A DNA stretch of 64,000 nucleotides, taken from NCBI GenBank assembly GCA_045540115.1, contig JAZQGR010000096.1, positions 62,001 through 126,000 of the forward strand, given 5' to 3'. The translations under genes and the position numbers were made by a program. The notes below the pieces were generated by a model. It did not search any database, was not told where the DNA came from, and worked only from the letters and a program-made list of their open reading frames with translations. Below are positions 1-10,300 of this stretch, one piece after another; the first letter of the stretch is position 1; every line of letters begins with the position of its first letter. The DNA is from Colimorpha_A sp045540115. Its GTDB lineage: Bacteria; Bacillota; Clostridia; Oscillospirales; CAG-272.

Positions 1-132
1 ATCAAGGCTTCCGATTCGCTTCGCAACAGAGGCTGTTTGGTTGAGATAACGTCAGATAGAGGCAAAGCAGTTGATTATAAAAAAGTGTATTACATCACGC
101 CCGATGGCATAACGGAGGAAACCAATGCTTAA
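1..132 (+). CDS. hisZ: ATP phosphoribosyltransferase regulatory subunit, C-terminal end (partial)
   Basis: The window opens inside an open frame that ends at the TAA at 130-132 and encodes about 43 residues, ending YYITPDGITEETNA. It overlaps the hisG start by 8 bases. HisZ is a histidyl-tRNA-synthetase-like protein without synthetase activity that pairs with short-form HisG to make an allosteric ATP phosphoribosyltransferase. The call rests on position directly before a short-form HisG and on the look of the tail; the conserved domain lies outside the window. Confidence 0.75.
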   Translation: MKASDSLRNRGCLVEITSDRGKAVDYKKVYYITPDGITEETNA

Positions 133-754
133 CATAGCTCTTCCAAAAGGAAGACTCGGTGAAAAGGTATATAAAATATTTGAAGAAGCAGGATACGAGT
201 GTCCCTCGGTTCTTTCAAACAGCCGTAAGCTGATATTTGAAAACGAGAAGATGGGCGTTCGGTATTTCTGGGTTAAGCCGTCAGACGTTGCGATCTACGT
301 TGAGCGCGGTGCGGCAGATATAGGCGTTGCGGGCAAGGATATTATCGAAGAATATTCGCCCGACGTCTATGAGCTTCTTGATCTTAATATGGGTAAATGC
401 CGAATGGCAGTTGCGGCACCGAAGTCCTTCAAGGATGATCCTAACAGAACTCTTCGTGCGGCGACCAAGTTCAAGAATATTGCCTCTAAGTATTACGCTT
501 CGCAGTCGCGAGACATTGATATAATCGAGCTTAACGGCTCGATTGAGATCGCGCCGATTCTCGGTCTTTCCGATGTTATCGTTGATATCGTTGAAACAGG
601 CACGACGCTTAAGGAGAATGATCTTGAGGTAATTGCCGACATTATGCGAATCAGCGCTCGTCTGATTTCAAATCAGACTTCATTTCGTTTTAAAAATGCA
701 GAGATCGCCGCACTGAGGAAAGCGGTTGCAGAGGTTATTTCCTCCAAGGAGTAA
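125..754 (+). CDS. hisG: ATP phosphoribosyltransferase, short form (HisG_S)
   Basis: Catalyses the first step of histidine synthesis, joining ATP and PRPP. The 209 residues match the short form, which lacks the C-terminal regulatory domain and needs HisZ, encoded just upstream. Visible family features are the N-terminal NIALPKGRLGEKVYKIFEEAG, the middle DIGVAGKDIIEE, and the PRPP-binding stretch DVIVDIVETGTTLKEN around residues 150-165. The start overlaps the end of hisZ by 8 bases and hisD follows after 3 bases, so translation is probably coupled. Confidence 0.96.
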   Translation: MLNIALPKGRLGEKVYKIFEEAGYECPSVLSNSRKLIFENEKMGVRYFWVKPSDVAIYVERGAADIGVAGKDIIEEYSPDVYELLDLNMGKCRMAVAAPKSFKDDPNRTLRAATKFKNIASKYYASQSRDIDIIELNGSIEIAPILGLSDVIVDIVETGTTLKENDLEVIADIMRISARLISNQTSFRFKNAEIAALRKAVAEVISSKE

Positions 755-757
755 ACA

Positions 758-2032
758 ATGATAAAGATATTAAAGCAGGACACCCTCAAGCGAGATGATG
801 CATTCTCTTCATCTGCTCCCGTTAACGTAACAGAAATAGTTTCTGATATTATATCAGACGTAGCTTCCCGCGGTGACGATGCGCTTTTCGAATACTGTGA
901 AAAATTTGATAAATGCAAGCTTTCGTCTCTTATTGTAACAAAAGAAGAGATAGAGAACGCCTTTGAGCAAGTCGAGCCTGAATTTATCGAGATACTAAAA
1001 GAAGCTGCAGAGAATATTCGCGTATTCCATCAGAGACAGGTAAAAGAAGGCTTTATTCAGACAAACGAAAACGGTTCAGTTGTCGGTCAGAGAGTAATCC
1101 CGCTTGAAAAGGTAGGTCTATACGTCCCCGGAGGTACGGCGGCATATCCGTCGACTGTTCTTATGGATGCAATTCCCGCAAAGGTTGCAGGCTGTAAGGA
1201 AATAGTAATCGTTACTCCTCCCGATAAAGAGGGAAATGTGAATCCTGCGATTCTTGCGGCAGCATATATTGCGGGCGTTGATAAGATATTCAAGGTTGGC
1301 GGCGCTCAGGCTGTTGCCGCGCTTGCATACGGAACCGAGTCGATTCCGCGCGTAGATAAGATTGCAGGCCCCGGTAATATGTACGTTGCCGAAGCAAAGC
1401 GGCAGGTTTACGGTCGTGTTGATATCGATATGATCGCAGGACCTTCTGAAATACTTATTGTTGCCGATGGAAAAAGCGAAGCGAGAATAATTGCTGCCGA
1501 CCTTCTTTCTCAGGCAGAACACGATAAAAATGCATCTGCTGTTCTTGTTACAGATAGCGAAGAGCTTGCAAAAGAGGTTTCAAACGAGCTTGAGAGGCAG
1601 ATCGCGCTCCTTCCTCGTCAAGAAATTGCAAGAGCATCTATCGACAATAACGGGCTTATAATCGTGACCTCAAGCATTGACGTTGCAATTGAAATCGCAG
1701 ACGAGATTGCTCCCGAACATCTTGAGCTTTCCCTCGATGAGCCCTTTTCCTATCTTGGAAAGGTCAAGAACGCCGGATCTGTATTCCTCGGCAGATATTG
1801 TCCGGAGGCGCTTGGCGACTATTTTGCAGGACCTAATCATACGCTCCCGACAAGCGGAACCGCTCGCTTTTCAAGCCCCCTTTCGGTTGACGATTTCGTG
1901 AAGAAATCACAGTATATTTACTACACTGAGGATGCACTTAACGCTGTATACAAAAAGGTTGCGGCATTCGCGGAAAAGGAAGGACTTTCCGCACATGCGC
2001 GCAGCGCAAGAGCAAGATTTGAAAAATTCTGA
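758..2032 (+). CDS. hisD: Histidinol dehydrogenase
   Basis: Catalyses the last two oxidations of histidine synthesis, histidinol to histidine, with NAD and a zinc ion. The 424 residues are full length. Family signatures are the GLYVPGGTAAYPSTVLM stretch near residues 122-138, KVGGAQAVAALAYGT, the DMIAGPSEILIVAD region, and the C-terminal GPNHTLPTSGTARFSSPLS, which carries the zinc-ligand and catalytic histidine region. It sits between hisG and hisC, 3 and 12 bases from its neighbours. Confidence 0.97.
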   Translation: MIKILKQDTLKRDDAFSSSAPVNVTEIVSDIISDVASRGDDALFEYCEKFDKCKLSSLIVTKEEIENAFEQVEPEFIEILKEAAENIRVFHQRQVKEGFIQTNENGSVVGQRVIPLEKVGLYVPGGTAAYPSTVLMDAIPAKVAGCKEIVIVTPPDKEGNVNPAILAAAYIAGVDKIFKVGGAQAVAALAYGTESIPRVDKIAGPGNMYVAEAKRQVYGRVDIDMIAGPSEILIVADGKSEARIIAADLLSQAEHDKNASAVLVTDSEELAKEVSNELERQIALLPRQEIARASIDNNGLIIVTSSIDVAIEIADEIAPEHLELSLDEPFSYLGKVKNAGSVFLGRYCPEALGDYFAGPNHTLPTSGTARFSSPLSVDDFVKKSQYIYYTEDALNAVYKKVAAFAEKEGLSAHARSARARFEKF

Positions 2033-2044
2033 AAGAGAAACATA

Positions 2045-3109
2045 ATGAGCCGTTTTTTGGATGAAAAATACGCTTCTCTTGAAGCGTATGTTCCCGGCGA
2101 ACAGCCGCAGGACAGAAAATACATAAAGCTTAATACGAACGAGTCACCTTATCCGCCGTCACCTGAGGTTATTGATTCGGTTAATGACTGTGAAATTGCA
2201 GATCTTCGCCTGTATTCCGACCCGGAGTGCCGCATTCTTCGAAAAAAGCTTGCCGAGCGATACGGCGTAGGCTACGATAACGTATATCTATCAAACGGTT
2301 CGGATGATATTCTTAATTTTGCGTTTATGGCATATTGCTCGGAGGGTAAAAAGGTTGCATTTGCCGATATTACCTACGGGTTCTATAAGGTGTTCGCTGA
2401 TCTTTATCACTCTGACGCCAATATAATTCCTCTTAAACGTGATTTTTCGATAAATGTTGACGACTACTGCGGTATCAACTCTACAATTGTTATAGCTAAT
2501 CCTAACGCTCCTACGGGGCTTACTCTATCCATATCCGATATTGAAAGGATCCTTAAAACCAATCCGAATAACGTTGTAGTAATTGATGAGGCATACGTAG
2601 ACTTCGGAGCAGAAAGCTGCTTGCCCCTGCTCGAAAAGTATGATAATCTGCTTATTGTCAGAACCTTCTCTAAATCCCGAGCGCTCGCCGGTGCACGTCT
2701 TGGATTTGCTATTGCATCAAAGGAGATCATTGACGATCTCAACAGAATAAAATTTTCGACGAATCCTTATAATGTTAACCGCCTGACATTGAAGGTCGGT
2801 GCGGCTGCAATTGATTCAGACGAATACTTTATGAATAACTGTAAACGTATAGCGGTAACTCGTGAAAAGACTACAAGTGAGCTTAATGCTCTCGGATTTG
2901 AGGTTATTCCGAGTAAGGCGAATTTCATATTCGCGAAGGCTCCCTATATGAGCGGATCAGAGCTTTATTCAACGCTCAAGCAAAAGGGTATACTTATTCG
3001 TCATTTCGGCAAGGATCGAATTTCCGATTATATCAGAATAACGATCGGCTCTGAAGCTGAAATGGAAGCATTTGTAACCGCTATAAAAGAAATATTGGCA
3101 GGAAAATAA
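2045..3109 (+). CDS. hisC: Histidinol-phosphate aminotransferase
   Basis: PLP-dependent fold-type I aminotransferase converting imidazole acetol-phosphate to histidinol phosphate. The 354 residues contain the substrate-binding KLNTNESPYPPSPEV near the N-terminus, NPNAPTGL, VIDEAYVDFG with the PLP-contacting Asp, and the Schiff-base lysine in VRTFSKSRALAGARLGFA. RITIGSEAEMEAF at the C-terminus is also typical. One base separates it from hisB. The operon position makes HisC more likely than another class II aminotransferase. Confidence 0.95.
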   Translation: MSRFLDEKYASLEAYVPGEQPQDRKYIKLNTNESPYPPSPEVIDSVNDCEIADLRLYSDPECRILRKKLAERYGVGYDNVYLSNGSDDILNFAFMAYCSEGKKVAFADITYGFYKVFADLYHSDANIIPLKRDFSINVDDYCGINSTIVIANPNAPTGLTLSISDIERILKTNPNNVVVIDEAYVDFGAESCLPLLEKYDNLLIVRTFSKSRALAGARLGFAIASKEIIDDLNRIKFSTNPYNVNRLTLKVGAAAIDSDEYFMNNCKRIAVTREKTTSELNALGFEVIPSKANFIFAKAPYMSGSELYSTLKQKGILIRHFGKDRISDYIRITIGSEAEMEAFVTAIKEILAGK

Positions 3110-3110
3110 A

Positions 3111-3698
3111 ATGAGAAATTACGAAATTAAAAGAACTACAAAAGAAACCGATATATATCTGAAGCTTGAGCTTGACGGTAAAGGAAAGAGCGAAGTTGAT
3201 ACAGGTTGCGGATTCCTTGACCACATGCTTACGCTTTTCGCTTCACACGGCGGATTCAATCTGACCGTAAGTTGCAAGGGAGATACGCAGGTAGACGATC
3301 ATCACACCGTAGAGGATATCGGAATTTGTCTTGGAAAGGCGATCTCGGAGGCTCTTGGTGACTGCAGAGGAATTACACGCTACGGATATTTTGTTCTTCC
3401 GATGGATGAGTCGCTTGTGCTTACCGCACTTGACCTCTCCGGCAGAAGCACGCTTGTTTTCGATTGCTATTTCCCAACTGAAAAGATCGGAACCTTTGAC
3501 ACAGAGCTTATAAAGGAATTTTTTGCGGCACTTGTCAGAAATGCGAATATGACGCTTCACGTCAAGAAGATGGCAGGGGATAATTCTCATCACATAGCTG
3601 AAGCGGTCTTCAAGTCCTTTGCTCGCTCGCTTAAATGCTCTGTTAAGGTTGACGAATCCCGCAAGGACGAGATCCCCTCAACGAAAGGTACCTTATGA
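3111..3698 (+). CDS. hisB: Imidazoleglycerol-phosphate dehydratase
   Basis: Dehydrates imidazole-glycerol phosphate. The 195 residues are the usual monofunctional length, without the phosphatase fusion seen in enterobacteria; that activity is supplied by hisK at the end of the operon. The metal-binding motifs are present: GCGFLDHMLTLFASHGGF and DDHHTVEDIGICLG near the N-terminus, and GDNSHHIAEAVFKSFAR near residues 155-172. The 3' end overlaps hisH by 4 bases (ATGA). Confidence 0.97.
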   Translation: MRNYEIKRTTKETDIYLKLELDGKGKSEVDTGCGFLDHMLTLFASHGGFNLTVSCKGDTQVDDHHTVEDIGICLGKAISEALGDCRGITRYGYFVLPMDESLVLTALDLSGRSTLVFDCYFPTEKIGTFDTELIKEFFAALVRNANMTLHVKKMAGDNSHHIAEAVFKSFARSLKCSVKVDESRKDEIPSTKGTL

Positions 3699-4300
3699 TC
3701 GCAATTATTGACTACGGAGTAGGAAATCTTTTTTCGCTCCACGCCTCCTTTATGAAGATTGGCGCAGATACGGTTGTTACAAGCGATCCGCAAGTAATTA
3801 GGAGCGCAGACAGGGTGATTCTTCCGGGTGTCGGAGCGTACGGAGAAGCTTCCGAAAAGATCAGGAACACGGGACTTGACAAGGTTGTTCGTGAGGTCGT
3901 TTCCGATGGGAAACCGCTTCTCGGGATATGTCTCGGCATGCAGCTTTTATTCGAATATGGGACAGAGTTTGGCAGACGCGACGGCCTTGGAATTTTAAAC
4001 GGTTACGTAAAAACGATGCGGGACGAGATCGGACCTGCTATCAAGCTCCCGCAGATCGGCTGGAACGCTCTTGAGATAAAAAGGGAGAACAAGCTGTTTA
4101 AGTATATAAACAGCGGAGACCATGTATATTTCGTGCATTCCTTCCACGCTGTTGATTGCTGCGATTCGCTGATCGCAACTACCGAGTACGGAGCGGAAAT
4201 AACTGCCGCCGTCGCGTATAATAACGTATTTGGCTGTCAGTTCCACCCCGAAAAGAGCGGTGAGGTCGGGCTCAAAATTCTCAAAGGATTTCTTGAATGA
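3695..4300 (+). CDS. hisH: Imidazole glycerol phosphate synthase, glutamine amidotransferase subunit
   Basis: Class I glutamine amidotransferase that makes ammonia for HisF. The nucleophile is Cys79 in GICLGMQLLFEYG; the His-Glu pair is in CQFHPEKSGEVG near the C-terminus; the oxyanion region is LPGVGAYGE. The 201 residues are normal length. It overlaps hisB and hisA by 4 bases each. The partner HisF is encoded two genes downstream. Confidence 0.96.
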   Translation: MIAIIDYGVGNLFSLHASFMKIGADTVVTSDPQVIRSADRVILPGVGAYGEASEKIRNTGLDKVVREVVSDGKPLLGICLGMQLLFEYGTEFGRRDGLGILNGYVKTMRDEIGPAIKLPQIGWNALEIKRENKLFKYINSGDHVYFVHSFHAVDCCDSLIATTEYGAEITAAVAYNNVFGCQFHPEKSGEVGLKILKGFLE

Positions 4301-5013
4301 TGAAAATTTTTCCGGCAATAGACTTATATGACGGTAAGGTCGTTCGCCTGTATAAGGGCAGATACGACGAAATGACAATTTACTCTGATGATCCGCTTGA
4401 AATAGCGAAAAAATTTGAGGAAGCAGGCGCGGAGTATATACATATCGTTGACCTTGAAGGCGCAAAGGATGGGCTCGTTCACGCTTATGATACTGTTAAG
4501 AGTATTATTGATAATACGTCGCTTAAGGTCGAGATCGGTGGCGGCATCAGAAGTGAGGATACCGTAAAGAAATACGTGGATCTCGGAGTTGACAAGGTAA
4601 TTCTCGGAACGATTGCTGTTACAAATGAGGAATTCCTTTCTGAAATTGCATTCAGATATAAGAACAAAATTGCAGTTGGCGTTGATATAAAGGACGGCTA
4701 CGTTGCTATAAAGGGCTGGACCGAAAAGTCGCAGATAACTGCCGATGAGATGTTCCAAATGCTGTCCGCACATGCCGTCCCTCGTGTTATTTGTACCGAT
4801 ATAAGTCGCGACGGCGCAATGAAGGGAACGAACAGGGATCTGTACAAACATCTCTCCGCTAATTACAAAATGAATATAGTTGCCTCGGGTGGCGTATCAA
4901 CGCTTGATGATATAGCAGCCTTAAACGACATTGGTCTGTATGGTGCAATTATCGGTAAGGCATATTATACGGGAGCAATTGATCTGTCTGAGGCGATAAG
5001 GATTTCGAAATGA
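4297..5013 (+). CDS. hisA: Phosphoribosylformimino-5-aminoimidazole carboxamide ribotide isomerase
   Basis: A (beta-alpha)8-barrel isomerase of 238 residues. The catalytic Asp is in FPAIDLYDGKVVRLYKG at the N-terminus, the second catalytic Asp lies in VICTDISRDGAMKG, and phosphate-binding glycines are in EIGGGIRS and VASGGVSTLDD. The half-barrel duplication shared with HisF is evident. It begins ATGATG, so the start may be three bases later, and it overlaps hisH and hisF by 4 bases. Confidence 0.96.
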   Translation: MMKIFPAIDLYDGKVVRLYKGRYDEMTIYSDDPLEIAKKFEEAGAEYIHIVDLEGAKDGLVHAYDTVKSIIDNTSLKVEIGGGIRSEDTVKKYVDLGVDKVILGTIAVTNEEFLSEIAFRYKNKIAVGVDIKDGYVAIKGWTEKSQITADEMFQMLSAHAVPRVICTDISRDGAMKGTNRDLYKHLSANYKMNIVASGGVSTLDDIAALNDIGLYGAIIGKAYYTGAIDLSEAIRISK

Positions 5014-5768
5014 TAACAAAAAGAATTATACCGTGCCTTGACGTTAAGAACGGGCGCGTTGTCAAGGGCGTAAAATTTGCAGGGGTGAAGGATGTTTCTT
5101 CTCCGGTAACGCTTGCCGAGTATTACAGTCAGGCGGGCGCGGATGAGCTGGTTTTTTATGATATAACAGCCTCGTCTGACGGACGTGCGCTATTTACGGA
5201 TATACTTAAAGAAACTGCAAAAAACGTTTTTATTCCGTTTACTGTCGGTGGAGGGATAAATACTCTTGCCGACTTTGAAAGAGTCCTCTCCTGCGGAGCC
5301 GATAAGGTGAGCGTAAATTCGGGCGCTATCAAAAACCCGGATATTGTGTATGAGGGCGCCAAGAGATATGGAAGTCAATGCGTTGTTCTTTCCTGTGATA
5401 TAAAGCGTGTGGGCAATGAATTTCGCGTGTTTGCCAAGGGCGGCAGGGAAGATACAGGGATGGAAGCTATGTCCTGGATAAAACGCTGTATCGATAACGG
5501 CGCAGGCGAGATCGTGGTAAATTCCATTGATACGGATGGCGTTAAGCGCGGTTTCGACATTGAGATGCTGAAGGCAGTCTGTGATTTTGCAACTGTTCCC
5601 GTTATTGCATCGGGAGGAGCGGGTTCTGCTGAGGACTTTGTTACACTCTTCAAGGAGATCCCCGATATCGATGCAGGACTTGCCGCATCGATATTCCACT
5701 TCGGCGAGGTGAAGATCTCTGAGCTGAAGGAACTGCTTAAAAATAATGATATTAACGTGAGGATATGA
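5010..5768 (+). CDS. hisF: Imidazole glycerol phosphate synthase, cyclase subunit
   Basis: Closes the imidazole ring using ammonia from HisH and releases AICAR to purine synthesis. The 252-residue barrel has the catalytic Asp in RIIPCLDVKNGRVVKGVKF, a second catalytic Asp in VNSIDTDGVKRGFDIEM, and phosphate-binding loops in FTVGGGINTLADF and VIASGGAGSAEDF. The start overlaps hisA by 4 bases and the end overlaps hisIE by 4 bases. Confidence 0.97.
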   Translation: MITKRIIPCLDVKNGRVVKGVKFAGVKDVSSPVTLAEYYSQAGADELVFYDITASSDGRALFTDILKETAKNVFIPFTVGGGINTLADFERVLSCGADKVSVNSGAIKNPDIVYEGAKRYGSQCVVLSCDIKRVGNEFRVFAKGGREDTGMEAMSWIKRCIDNGAGEIVVNSIDTDGVKRGFDIEMLKAVCDFATVPVIASGGAGSAEDFVTLFKEIPDIDAGLAASIFHFGEVKISELKELLKNNDINVRI

Positions 5769-6418
5769 CTATGGTTAAGATAGACGAACTTAAATTTGAT
5801 GAAAAGGGACTAATTCCCGCTATCGTCGTTGACGAAGGATCGGGCAATGTTCTTACGCTTGCATACATGAACAAGGAAAGCCTTGAGATCTCTCTTGAAA
5901 AAAAGCTTACCTGCTTTTACAGCCGTAGCCGTCAAGAGCTTTGGCTGAAGGGAGAGACGAGCGGGAACTATCAGCACATCATTGATATAAAAGCAGACTG
6001 TGACAAGGACGCGCTCGTTGTAATCGTTCGTAAGGACGGTCCCGCTTGCCATCTCGGAAGCGATTCCTGCTTTACTGATTCGCTTATAGATGATGCCTCC
6101 GATTCGTTCTCGCTTAATTCCCTTATGGAGCTTATCAAGGGTAGAAAGACAGAAAAGAAAGAGGGATCGTATACGACGTATCTCTTTGAAAAGGGAATTG
6201 ACAAGATCCTCAAAAAGGTTGGCGAGGAATGTACCGAGGTGATTATTGCAGGTAAAGCCGACGATAAGAAGGAAACCATATATGAGATAGCAGATCTCAC
6301 CTATCACGTTATGGTTCTTATGATAGAAATGGGAATTTCCCTCGATGATATTCATAATGAGCTTGCATCCCGTCATGTTATAGACAAAAAAGTAAAACAG
6401 GAGAAGATGACAAACTGA
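5765..6418 (+). CDS. hisIE: Bifunctional phosphoribosyl-AMP cyclohydrolase / phosphoribosyl-ATP pyrophosphatase
   Basis: A fusion of two early pathway steps. The N-terminal HisI domain (about residues 5-110) has VLTLAYMNKESLE, SRSRQELWLKGETSGN and the metal-binding DCDKDALVVIV with the PACHLGSDSCF cysteines. The C-terminal HisE domain (about 120-210) has KILKKVGEECTEVIIAGK and the EIADLTYHVMVLM helix of the MazG-like fold. The ATG at 5765 overlaps hisF, but the ATG at 5771 sits better behind GAGG at 5759-5762 and may be the true start. Confidence 0.95.
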   Translation: MTMVKIDELKFDEKGLIPAIVVDEGSGNVLTLAYMNKESLEISLEKKLTCFYSRSRQELWLKGETSGNYQHIIDIKADCDKDALVVIVRKDGPACHLGSDSCFTDSLIDDASDSFSLNSLMELIKGRKTEKKEGSYTTYLFEKGIDKILKKVGEECTEVIIAGKADDKKETIYEIADLTYHVMVLMIEMGISLDDIHNELASRHVIDKKVKQEKMTN

Positions 6419-7224
6419 TGCTTTGCGATTATCACGTTCACTCTACCTATTGTGACGGAAAAAGTTCTCTGAGGGAAAACATTGATGCGGCAATAAAACG
6501 CGGAATGGACGTTATCGGATTATCGGGACATTCTTATATTGAAGGCGCGAAATACTGTATGTCGCTTGAAGGAACAAACGATTACCTTAATGAGCTGTCA
6601 TTGCTTAAGAGTGAATACTCTGACAGGATCACGGTTCTATGCGGTCTTGAGAAGGATTATTACAGCGACGACGATGAAGGTAAATTCGACTACGTTATCG
6701 GCTCTCTTCATTTCGTTACAGACGGCATTAATAAATATGACGTCGACCATACGCCCGAGATTACAAGAGGAATCATCAATAATGTATACAGCGGCGACGA
6801 AATGAGCTATTGTGAAGCATACTTTTCGCTTCTCGGAGGGCTGTTTGACAGGGTAAATGCTGATATTATCGGACATTTTGATCTTATCAATAAGTTTGCC
6901 GAATGCGGCATCGCATTTGACACGAAAAATCTGCGATACGTTAAAGCTTGCACCGACGCTCTTGACAGTCTGCTCATACGTAAGGTGCCGTTTGAAATCA
7001 ATACGGGAGCAATGTCTCGCGGACGTAGAACTGCACCTTATCCTTCAAAAGAAGTACTGAAATACATTAAAGAAAAAGGCGGAAGCATAATTTTAAATTC
7101 CGATAGTCATGACGCGAAAAATCTCTGTTATGCTTTTGATATGGCGAAAGAAATTGCTCTTGAATGCGGATTCAAATCCCGTGTTGTCTTGACTAAAGAC
7201 GGAAAAGTCGATATAGATCTATGA
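6418..7224 (+). CDS. hisK: Histidinol-phosphatase, PHP family
   Basis: Removes phosphate from histidinol phosphate, the step missing from the monofunctional HisB. The metal-site motifs of the PHP superfamily are in order: DYHVHSTYCDG at the N-terminus, GLSGHSYIEG, YVIGSLHFV, IIGHFDLINKF and LNSDSHDAKNL. Its 268 residues are normal. It overlaps hisIE by one base (TGATG) and is the last gene before a terminator, so the operon appears to end here. Confidence 0.93.
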   Translation: MLCDYHVHSTYCDGKSSLRENIDAAIKRGMDVIGLSGHSYIEGAKYCMSLEGTNDYLNELSLLKSEYSDRITVLCGLEKDYYSDDDEGKFDYVIGSLHFVTDGINKYDVDHTPEITRGIINNVYSGDEMSYCEAYFSLLGGLFDRVNADIIGHFDLINKFAECGIAFDTKNLRYVKACTDALDSLLIRKVPFEINTGAMSRGRRTAPYPSKEVLKYIKEKGGSIILNSDSHDAKNLCYAFDMAKEIALECGFKSRVVLTKDGKVDIDL

Positions 7225-7253
7225 AAGCTCGGGAAACCGAGCTTTTGTTGTTT
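7225..7253 (+). terminator. Rho-independent terminator of the his operon
   Basis: An 8-bp stem (aagctcgg / ccgagctt, 7225-7232 and 7237-7244) with a GAAA loop directly follows the hisK stop and is followed by a T-rich run. Confidence 0.85.
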
Positions 7254-7285
7254 TTGACATATAACTTATCATAAATTTGTTGAAG

Positions 7286-7358
7286 TTGACGATTTGATTG
7301 ATAAAGTAGTATATTAACATCTTTTCTCTTGACTTTTTTCGACATTATATAATACAAT
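7286..7358 (+). promoter_or_regulatory. Tandem promoter candidates for the secreted peptidase gene
   Basis: TTGACG at 7286-7291 with TATATT at 7310-7315 (18-bp spacer), and TTGACT at 7329-7334 with TACAAT at 7353-7358 (18-bp spacer). Either could drive the gene at 7389. With the terminator just upstream, they fill the 164-base gap after hisK. Confidence 0.5.
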
Positions 7359-7388
7359 ATATACGATCATTCTTATAGTGAGGTAAAC

Positions 7389-10300
7389 ATGTCAATACGC
7401 GAAATGAGTCATAGAGCTGTTAGCAGACTGTTGTCTTTTATACTTGTTATCAGTATGCTTGTCTGCTCGATGCCTTTATATATAAATTCTATCTCAAGCG
7501 ACGAGGAGTATTACCTTCCTTGGCTTTGGCCTGTTCCGGGAAGCTACGTTCTTACGGGACTTGATTATTATTATAGCGGTAATCCCCATGGGCAGGGTCA
7601 AGCAATTGATATCGGTAATAACGGATATTCCGAGAACATTCGTCTCGACGTTATATCCGCTACAAGCGGCGAGGTCCTCTATATACAAAATTCATATAAT
7701 GAGACTACAAATAAGGGCTCGGGCTGGGGTAACTACGTTATTGTCAGAAGCGGAAACGTCTGTATTATTTACGCGCATCTGCTAAAAGTTACCTGTAAAT
7801 ACGGTAAGATCAATGCGGGCGACGTAATAGGCAAAATGGGTAACACGGGTAATTCCACCGGTGTCCATCTTCACATGCAGGCTTACCCTTATTCGCAGAA
7901 CTCAACGAGCACGGATATACACGTATTTGACAACTACATACATAATCCGCTTTACGTTCCGTATTTCAGCTTCCGCGGCGGCGTTATCAAGCACAGCAAA
8001 CGCTATGGTGAGCACCTGAGCCAATATTATACAACAGTTTCAGGTCAGGATTACGTTTTCAGCGGGGGTTATTTCGGAAATTACGGTGAAAAAACACTCG
8101 GCGCTACTATCAAAAGCGTTAGAACCGACGGCGCTCGACTCTATGCTCAGCCGCTTAAGTCCGCACAGCAGAACGAGACCGTTGAATTTGGCAAGGAAAT
8201 TCCTGTATACGCCTATTATTATGATGCGTACGGTCAGCTTTGGTATCTTGTTTCCGAGCATTCGCTTGATAAATGGATACCTGAGAGTGACGTTGGTTTT
8301 TCCGAATACATCTTCGACGCTGAATATGAGGATAAGTCTTCTCCGAACGGCACATACGGCACATATAAAGATATCTATTATTCGGGAAATGTTTCTTCAT
8401 CTAACGTTGTCAAGTCGATACGCGCTGAAATAAAAGGCGACAGTGGCATTGTTGCTACATACTCTGTCGATGTTAATGCGTATGAATATGAGATAAACAA
8501 CGTGTTCTACGATGGCTTTGGAATTACTGAGCTGAACGATGGTGAGTATACCTACGAGATCTTTGTTACAGAAAGAGCATACTTTCCGGGCGCTGATGCG
8601 GTAAGCAAGACGTATTCGGTATTTTCCTCGAGCTTTGTTATCGACAAATCAGCTTCAGATGGCATTCCTCCTCTTGTAGAGGAGATACGGATCGACACCA
8701 TGACGGAGAGTGACATCCGTTTGTCTGTTACAGCGACCGATAACAAAAAGGTTCAGCGCCTTTGCTTTGTCTTTACAAACAGTAACGGCTTTGAGATCAG
8801 CTTTGACGCTGTTCCGGAAGGTAATATTTATACAGCGGATATCCCGATATCGTCTCTTGACGGTGCAGGCGAATATACTGTAACTGCTAAAGCGTTTGAT
8901 CCTTATACGAATACCGATGAATCGTCCATATCTCTGATAATTCCCGACGAGGAAGAGGGCGAGACATGGAAGGTTCAGGTAAACTCAACGCTTACTGTCC
9001 GAAGCGGTCCCGGAACCGGTTATTCAAAGGTTACAAGCCTTAAGAACAATGCTTTAATTACTGTTACAGAGGTTGAGTATAACTCGTCTGATAAACGAAA
9101 TTGGGCTTATATAGGCACGGGCTGGGTTGCTCTTGATTACGCTATTTATCAGAGCGGGTATCTTTATAACGTAACCTTTAATCTCCTTGGCGGAAATGCT
9201 GATATATTTAAGCTTCAGAAGGCTTTCGGTCAGGATGCCGTAATTCCCGACGTTACTCCTGTAAAGGAGGGTTATACCTTCCTTGGTTGGTCGACTGATC
9301 CTTCGGCAACGAAGGCAGATTATATGCCGGGCGACGCTTATACGAAGAACGAATCTACGGTTCTTTTTGCCGTTTGGGAAGATAAAACCGCACCTATAAT
9401 AACGGATGTATCTGTTTTGGAAAAGGGATACGTAGGCGACAAGATAACTTTATCGGTTATTGCTTCCGACAATACGGGAACTGTATACTATTCCTTTGAC
9501 GGAGGTGTCAGCTTCCGCAGAGATAATTCTTATGTGATTTACGAGAATACTGTGATACCGTCAGGGACTATAATTGTCAAGGACCCTTCGGGTAATCAGA
9601 CAGTATATGATTCGGAAATTGTAATTTCAAATATTGATAAAGTTCCTCCGTCAATAGATGTAGAAACACTTTACGTTTCTGTTGATGGCGATGAGGCAAC
9701 TTTTAGCTTTGGTGAAGCGATAGATCATGAAAGCGGTCTTGACAAGTATACTCTCGTTTACTCAGTAAACCTCGATTTTTCCGGTTCTGTCAGCGAGGAG
9801 ATTGAGTCCGGTCATACTGTTACGCTCGGAGATGGCGTATATTATGCCAAGTTAATAATTACCGATAAGACGGGAAACAAGACGGAAGTTCAGTTTGACA
9901 GATTTGTTGTTGGTGAACGTGAGAAGCTTTCAACTCCCGAAAATCTGACACACAGAACAGCTTCAAACGGATCAGTTATCTTTGAATGGAAGCTTGTAAA
10001 TAATGCAGATTATTATGTTCTTACTGTTTCCGAGAACTCTGATTTTGCCGATTCTGTTTCCTATGAGTCGACTGACAACACGGTTTCAATTGATTCTGTT
10101 CAGTACGGTAAGGTCTATTACGCAAAACTTGTTGCTATGACCTATGACGGAATATATCTTACTTCAGATCCGAGTGAAACCGTAAGATTTGAAACGGTAA
10201 GCTCCGATAATGCTATCTATTCGTTTGTCTCCCTTGATGCGGTGATTAACGGAAAAAATGCATGGGTTAAACTCCCGTATTCTGCAAATACTGTAGATCT